A DNA stretch of 64,000 nt from Companilactobacillus baiquanensis. Its GTDB lineage: Bacteria > Bacillota > Bacilli > Lactobacillales > Lactobacillaceae. Shown here in pieces: positions 58,849-64,000 of the stretch. The notes under the pieces were generated by a model. The model saw only the letters and a program-made list of their open reading frames with translations, did no database searches and was not told the origin of the DNA. Both the position numbers and the translations under genes were made by a program. Numbering within the stretch: the stretch's first letter is position 1; each line of letters opens with the position of its first letter. The DNA lies in contig NZ_RHOQ01000002.1 in NCBI RefSeq assembly GCF_003946605.1, forward strand, positions 248,001 through 312,000. Direction: 5' to 3'.

Positions 58849-61059
58849 ATGTCAGGGAGAGCAAAGTTATTGTTGAGGATCAATTTTCAAGTTTGCTTAT
58901 TTTTGCTTGTCTTTTTTAGTTGTAGTATCAAAGCTTCAGCAGATGTAGTAGGTGAGGAGGCTCCTAAGGGATTGGATTATCCATCAATTCAGAATCTATT
59001 TAACAATCCAGTTACAATTTGGGGTACAAATAGTGATACTAATAGATATCGGAATGCATTTGTAATGGCCAATAATGGATTTAGCCCAGTAGATCCTTAT
59101 TCGGCAATCGGTGGAGTTAGTCAGCCTTTGGATTCTTCAGATAGTACAGGATATATGTGGAGCAAGAGCACAAATATGCTGGATATTACTAAAGCTCAAA
59201 CTTTTGGATTTTGGGTGGCATTATCACCAGGGAGCTCCGGTAAATCCGATGCTAGTTTGGCATTTGTTTTGCAAAATGATCCTAATACGGATAACGCCAG
59301 AGCAACCTTAGGAAATGAAGCTTCAGGTAAACCTATCATGACACCTGCCGAGGGTTTAGGAGTTTGGGCTCCTGATACATCTAATCCAGATGGTGCCATC
59401 AAAAATAGTTGGGCGTTAGAATTGGACTCTGGTATTAATAATACTAATGTAAGTAACAATGCCTTTGATATTGGTTTACAAACTGCTAAACCACATATCG
59501 CAAGTAATTATCCAGATGAGTCCAGTTCGTATCTCAATACAGGGACTAACACCTATCAGCTTATTCATCAGGGAGTAATGTATCACTATCTTGGAGGTAA
59601 CACTTCGGGATATTATTGGCATCATTTGAAGATTAAATATAGTCCTAATAGTGATGGTAAAACAGCTGACGTTACTTATACGGTTAATGATAAGAATCAA
59701 GATGGGACAAAAAATACTAATACAGGAACAGAGACTCTGACAAATCCCATTGAAGAATCAAAAACAGAAACGATTGATTTGAGTAAATTTCATCTTAACG
59801 GTGGGACTAAATTGTATTGGGGATTTACAGGATCGACGGGTTCACTTGGTGGTGCTATGGCGTTGGTTCTTGAATCAGTTCCTACGATTGTGGATGGATC
59901 AGTTACTTCTCAATTGATTGACAGTACACAGGATAATCGTGTTTTAGACGATCCCGATGGGAATAATTATATAAATTCAGGCGATAATCTGACATACAAA
60001 TATCAAGTTAAATATAATAGTGGGACGGTGGATTTAAAGAATATTTTGGCAACGATCAATCTTCCATCATTTTCTATATTCAAAAGTGCTACGGTAACGT
60101 TTGCTAATGGGAATACCGAGACAATACCGGCAAGTGAAGTTTCAAAAAATGTACTAACCCATACCATCTCATCTTCATCTAATTATTTGAATGATAATAA
60201 TAAAACCGCAACAGTAGAAATACATGTTGGAACTGTTAATACAATGCTAGGTGCAACAATGCCAAAAACCTACGCCTCATTTAAGGGTGATACGTATACT
60301 GGCGATACTTATTTGCCGGGATTTATAATCAGATATACTAGACCTAGTCATACCTTATCATTAACATCTAAGACAAATTCATCTCAAGAGATCCAACAAG
60401 ATCAAGATGCAACGATCGATGGTAATTTGAAATATTCAGATGGAGCCAACTTCGATACTAATGGGGCTGATATTCACGTCAATATTGATGGCAAAGATCA
60501 AGATAGTGTCAACGTTCGCTCATCAAGTTCTTCACCAAGTCTTGATTTTAATCGAATTTTGTCAGGTACAGATTTAAAAGCCGGAACTCATACGATCACA
60601 ATTTATGCTTCTGATTCTTACTATATAAAATCAAATTCGATGACATTCACCGTTGTGGTAGATGATAAATATTCTAAGATCAATGCTTCTGATGCTTATA
60701 GTTTTAGAACTCTAAATGGAGCTAGCGCTAAGATAATAAAACGTCAAGGAGATTGGCCTTTGAGTGTCACATCTAAAAATTCGTCGTGGGAATTAGATGC
60801 GCAGGCAACTCCTTTGATGGATGGCAATAAGCAATTTGCCGGTTATATTATTTATGATGATCAAAATACGACACAAGATATGCAAAATAATTTAGTAAAA
60901 ATAGGCAATTCTAATGGTGTAGAGACCGGCACAATTTCTATTCCGGAATTATGTGGTTGGACTAATGATACTGGAGTTTTATTACAATCTACTTCTGATG
61001 TAACCAGTGGAAATTATGCAGGTCAAATTGCTTGGACTTTGGTTGATAGTGTTGAGTAG
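58849..61059 (+). CDS. Secreted L-type lectin protein with C-terminal WxL domain
   Basis: A 736-residue surface protein. The signal peptide is about residues 1-32 (cleavage near SADV). A bacterial L-type lectin domain covers about 45-350 (FGFWVALSPGSSGKSDASLAFVLQND, then GLGVWAP and LYWGFTGSTGSLGGAMALVLESV). A middle beta-rich region of about 250 residues with Ig-like character follows. The C-terminal WxL domain has both motifs, SWELDAQATPL and IAWTLVDS. WxL domains bind peptidoglycan non-covalently, so this is probably an adhesin. It stands alone, without the usual csc partners. Confidence 0.87.
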   Translation: MSGRAKLLLRINFQVCLFLLVFFSCSIKASADVVGEEAPKGLDYPSIQNLFNNPVTIWGTNSDTNRYRNAFVMANNGFSPVDPYSAIGGVSQPLDSSDSTGYMWSKSTNMLDITKAQTFGFWVALSPGSSGKSDASLAFVLQNDPNTDNARATLGNEASGKPIMTPAEGLGVWAPDTSNPDGAIKNSWALELDSGINNTNVSNNAFDIGLQTAKPHIASNYPDESSSYLNTGTNTYQLIHQGVMYHYLGGNTSGYYWHHLKIKYSPNSDGKTADVTYTVNDKNQDGTKNTNTGTETLTNPIEESKTETIDLSKFHLNGGTKLYWGFTGSTGSLGGAMALVLESVPTIVDGSVTSQLIDSTQDNRVLDDPDGNNYINSGDNLTYKYQVKYNSGTVDLKNILATINLPSFSIFKSATVTFANGNTETIPASEVSKNVLTHTISSSSNYLNDNNKTATVEIHVGTVNTMLGATMPKTYASFKGDTYTGDTYLPGFIIRYTRPSHTLSLTSKTNSSQEIQQDQDATIDGNLKYSDGANFDTNGADIHVNIDGKDQDSVNVRSSSSSPSLDFNRILSGTDLKAGTHTITIYASDSYYIKSNSMTFTVVVDDKYSKINASDAYSFRTLNGASAKIIKRQGDWPLSVTSKNSSWELDAQATPLMDGNKQFAGYIIYDDQNTTQDMQNNLVKIGNSNGVETGTISIPELCGWTNDTGVLLQSTSDVTSGNYAGQIAWTLVDSVE

Positions 61060-61096
61060 TTTACATGACAATTGTCGAATTCTATTTTAAAGGCAT

Positions 61097-61150
61097 AAAA
61101 AAAGGTACCTTCGAGAGTGCTATATAAAAGTTTCTCGAGGGTACCTTTTA
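61097..61150. terminator. Bidirectional terminator between lectin and ATPase genes
   Basis: AAAAGGTACCTTCGAGA pairs with TCTCGAGGGTACCTTTT, with A- and T-tracts on both strands. Confidence 0.87.
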
Positions 61151-63475
61151 TTTCCAATTAATTTTAGAAAATACTCTGCGGCCTAACACTTCACGCATAA
61201 ACATGAACAAAGGCCAAATGATAACAAAAATTATTAGATAGATGAAAATGTAGCGCCAGTCTAAGATACTTTGAATGCCAAATAGTGACGTTCCAAAGAT
61301 GAATAGAACTGCGAAGATGGCAAATGAAACACCGATCATGACTTTTTTACGATTGATCAATGGTTTACTGATGGATAATAGTGCACAGTAGCCGATAAGT
61401 CCGATAACAAAGACTGATTGGGTTGATGTGATCGTAAATGGGATGTTCATTTTACCGCCAAAGAAAGCAATTCCACAGATCAATAAAATGTTGCAGATAG
61501 CGGCCGGCAAAGCTATTTCCATAACGTTTCTCATGAATCTACCAGCTGGTGGAGTGTAGTTTGGTTCTAATGCCAAAATAAAGGTTGGGATACCAACGGT
61601 TAAGGCATTGATTGGTGTCAGTTGTGAAGGTTGGAAAGGATAGCCTGTTCCCAGAATTATGAAGATTATCGCCAAAACGACTGAATAAATTGTTTTGATC
61701 AAATATAATGACGCCACACGTTCAACGTTATTAATAACTCTTCGGCCTTCGTTGAGCATAAAAATCATTGAATCAAAATTACGATTTAATAATACAAAAT
61801 CAGCACTAGCTTCAGCCGCATCACTTTCACCAGCAATCGCAATACTACAGTCAGATTGACGCATTGCCAAGACGTCATTGACCCCATCACCAGTCATACC
61901 GACAGTTAGTCCATTTTCTTGCATGGCTTTGATCAGAGAAGACTTTTGACTAGGACGAACTCGACCAAAAATTTTATATTTATCTACTAGATCGTTATAG
62001 TCGCACTTTTCAGAAACGGTACTCATATCGATGTAGTTATTACTTGAGTCAATACCTGCTTGTTTGGCAACGTTTGCGACTGTTACAGGATTATCTCCTG
62101 AAATGATTTTTAAGTCTATACCTTGATTATTTAAATACTTAAATGTTGCTGGAGCTTGTTTTCTAACTTCATCAGAAATTTTTATTAATCCCATCAAAGT
62201 ATCCTGTTTTAAAACTGCAATGATACGAAATCCCTCTTTAGCCGCTGTTTGGATAGTATTATCAAGTTCATTAGAAGGATTGTTGATGATAAATTCTGGT
62301 GCGCCCATAAGGTATTTATTGCCATTTTGGTCAATGAATCCGGAATATTTAGTTTCAGATGAGAATGGGATGACTTTTTTGATTTCAGTTTCCAGTGGAC
62401 TGCCGTCTAATTTTTTAATTGCTAGAGCGGTGGCGTTTGTTTCTTTTGTCGCTTCAACAATTTTAAGAGCGGCTTGAATGATCGCTTCTTTTGAAAAGTC
62501 ATTATAACTCAAAATTTCTTTTACATTTAAATTCCCAGTGGTAATAGTTCCAGTTTTATCTAAACAAAGTGTATCAACTCTAGCCAGCGTTTCTATGGCG
62601 CTAAGTGAGCGGACTAAAATGTTCTTCTTGGAAAGATTGTAGGCGCCTGTCGCTAGGGCAACCGATGTTAGTAAAACTAGTCCTTCAGGGATCATACCGA
62701 TAACGGAAGCCGATGTTCCTAGAATTGATGTCGAGATATTTCCATTTTGAAAATACGAACGGAAAAACAAAAGAAGTCCAATTGGAACGATAGTGTATGT
62801 TAAAATTTTAATGATGTTATTAATGATCTTCATTAAAACACTGACTGATCGTTTATCTTTACTAACTGCTGATGATAATTGCGAAACAAAACTGTTTAGT
62901 CCAACTTGTGTTAGCTGGACTTTAGCTTGACCGGCGACGACAAAACTTCCTGAGTAAACCGGTTCGCCTACTTCTTTTGTGATCGTATCTGATTCACCGG
63001 TAATGCTTGATTCGTTAGTCTGCAAACCATTTGTGGAACAAACAATACCGTCAGCTGGGATGGTATCGCCGCGTTTAAGAATGATTATGTCATCTTGAAC
63101 TAGATCTTCAATCTTGACGTCATTTTTCACACCATTTCTAATAGCTGAAAAATTGTGAGTATTAACAAGACTTATTTTATCAATTGTTAATTTAGAACGA
63201 ATTTCTTGAAAACTACCGATGATGATATTAGCAATCACTGGTCCTAAAAAGAAGAGATTGCGATATGATCCGGTCCAAAAAATTAAGATGGCGATCGCCA
63301 AATTTAAAAGATTAAACAGTGTAAAAAGATTACTTCCGATGATTTGGGGAATCGATCGAGATAGTTTTTTTATTTGGACATTTGTAAGTCCTTGATTTAT
63401 TTTAGATTGTACAGCTTCACTTGAAAGACCAGAATCTATGTCAGTATATGAAGCAGGTTTCTTAATTTTTACCAT
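61148..63475 (-). CDS. Cation-translocating P-type ATPase
   Basis: A 775-residue membrane pump. The actuator motif is SSITGESDTITKEVGEPVYSGS (TGES), the phosphorylation site CLDKTGTITTGNL (Asp near residue 307), and the hinge MTGDGVNDVLAMRQSDCSIAIAGESDAAE. About 10 membrane helices are visible. It lacks CxxC metal-binding domains and the CPC motif of heavy-metal pumps. It belongs to the E1-E2 group with CtpE-like proteins for Ca2+ or other light cations. Substrate not certain. Convergent with the lectin gene. Confidence 0.92.
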   Translation of the reverse strand: MVKIKKPASYTDIDSGLSSEAVQSKINQGLTNVQIKKLSRSIPQIIGSNLFTLFNLLNLAIAILIFWTGSYRNLFFLGPVIANIIIGSFQEIRSKLTIDKISLVNTHNFSAIRNGVKNDVKIEDLVQDDIIILKRGDTIPADGIVCSTNGLQTNESSITGESDTITKEVGEPVYSGSFVVAGQAKVQLTQVGLNSFVSQLSSAVSKDKRSVSVLMKIINNIIKILTYTIVPIGLLLFFRSYFQNGNISTSILGTSASVIGMIPEGLVLLTSVALATGAYNLSKKNILVRSLSAIETLARVDTLCLDKTGTITTGNLNVKEILSYNDFSKEAIIQAALKIVEATKETNATALAIKKLDGSPLETEIKKVIPFSSETKYSGFIDQNGNKYLMGAPEFIINNPSNELDNTIQTAAKEGFRIIAVLKQDTLMGLIKISDEVRKQAPATFKYLNNQGIDLKIISGDNPVTVANVAKQAGIDSSNNYIDMSTVSEKCDYNDLVDKYKIFGRVRPSQKSSLIKAMQENGLTVGMTGDGVNDVLAMRQSDCSIAIAGESDAAEASADFVLLNRNFDSMIFMLNEGRRVINNVERVASLYLIKTIYSVVLAIIFIILGTGYPFQPSQLTPINALTVGIPTFILALEPNYTPPAGRFMRNVMEIALPAAICNILLICGIAFFGGKMNIPFTITSTQSVFVIGLIGYCALLSISKPLINRKKVMIGVSFAIFAVLFIFGTSLFGIQSILDWRYIFIYLIIFVIIWPLFMFMREVLGRRVFSKINWK

Positions 63476-63564
63476 AGATTACCTACGACCATTAGTTATT
63501 TTATAGCCAATGCTATATAATTTGCTTTACTACTTAAAATTTAACACAAAAGGATGAATATATT

Positions 63565-64000
63565 TTGAATAACTTATTTTTCGACTTGGATGGGACAATT
63601 ATTGACTCGGAAAAGGGGATACTTAACGGCCTGAAGTACATGTATAAGGAAGTTTTAGGCTATGTTCCTCACGATGACGATATTTTGAGAACATACATTG
63701 GACCAACTATCAGTTATTCGTTTAAAAAATACGATGACTTGGACGGAAATGACCCTGAAGCTCAGCGTCGTGTAGCTATTTTCCATGATTACTATATGGA
63801 TCAGGGCTGGAAAGAATTGAGTGTTTATGATGGAGTTTATGATATGCTCAAGGATTTAAATGATTCGGGCAAAGAAGTCTTTATTGCAACTTCTAAACCG
63901 GAAAGCATTGCTAAGAAGATAGTTGACCAATTAGATATGAAACCATATATTAGACATGTATTTGGAGCTACTGACGATGAAAAGACTCGTTCTCTAAAAG
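63565..64000 (+). CDS. HAD-superfamily hydrolase, partial (cut by window end)
   Basis: The frame opens at a TTG (63565) after AAAGGATG and runs off the window, giving 145 residues. HAD motif I is LFFDLDGTIIDS with both catalytic Asp residues, motif II is IATSKPES, and the cap region lies between (about 15-85). The pattern is that of the phosphoglycolate phosphatase/PgmB-like subfamily I. The C-terminal motifs III and IV are not in the window. Divergent from the P-type ATPase. Confidence 0.88.
   Translation, partial: MNNLFFDLDGTIIDSEKGILNGLKYMYKEVLGYVPHDDDILRTYIGPTISYSFKKYDDLDGNDPEAQRRVAIFHDYYMDQGWKELSVYDGVYDMLKDLNDSGKEVFIATSKPESIAKKIVDQLDMKPYIRHVFGATDDEKTRSLK

Overview
The window is AT-rich (roughly one third GC by eye) chromosomal DNA from a low-GC Gram-positive bacterium. 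Gene content points to Lactobacillaceae: phenolic acid decarboxylase with PadR, an SLAP-type surface protein, a WxL-domain lectin, OpuC, MntH, T-box leaders, a CIRCE element and many TTG/GTG starts behind strong Shine-Dalgarno sites. A Companilactobacillus-like genome is my best guess, inferred from overall content and not from a marker gene. I see no rRNA, tRNA, CRISPR array or prophage.

Layout. 0-2.5 kb: TetR and LacI regulators among three copies of a structured intergenic unit that reads best as three paralogous minus-strand small RNAs with a shared activator-type promoter. 2.5-6.2 kb: a T-box amino-acid permease, then T-box asnS with a 320 bp fold-back element between leader and gene. 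6.2-15.3 kb: SLAP protein, CIRCE-hsp20, opuC operon, DUF488/AraC, TerC, MntH. 15.4-24.6 kb: two branched palindromic elements, an ABC exporter with divergent TetR, an endonuclease III-like gene split by a TnpB-only IS element, and a MacB-like exporter with TetR. 24.6-36.7 kb: small membrane proteins, padC/padR, cardiolipin synthase, a YugP-type protease, rnhA, a DUF1002 protein, ddl, nagA behind a NagR-type operator, a GDPD and an esterase. 36.7-42.3 kb: a toxin-like 33-residue ORF, a candidate structured RNA, a zinc-ribbon membrane protein, a second MacB-like exporter, a phosphatase and a GT2.

42.4-47.7 kb is the most unusual locus: a complete exosortase G (XrtG) set. It comprises a secreted substrate with a C-terminal glycine/TM/basic sorting tail, the integral-membrane transpeptidase-like enzyme, a processive GT2, a 6-pyruvoyl-tetrahydropterin-synthase-like protein without the usual cysteine, and a polytopic membrane protein. 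These are coupled by overlaps or gaps of a few bases. The family set is known from comparative genomics, but to my knowledge its chemistry has not been established.

47.8-56.7 kb: OsmC, then a sialic-acid module. A minus-strand operon (TIM-barrel protein, Na+/H+ antiporter, SSS symporter, acyl esterase) stands divergent to nanA-nanE, with an RpiR regulator and a ROK kinase. The symporter would import sialic acid with Na+, the antiporter could restore the Na+ gradient, the esterase could remove O-acetyl groups, and NanA, NanK and NanE convert the sugar to GlcNAc-6-P, the substrate of nagA at 33.8 kb. 56.7-64 kb: a small hypothetical protein, YueI, Prs, a WxL L-type lectin, a P-type ATPase and a HAD phosphatase cut by the window edge.

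Several hairpin-forming repeat families are scattered between genes, three of them with compensatory base changes between copies.
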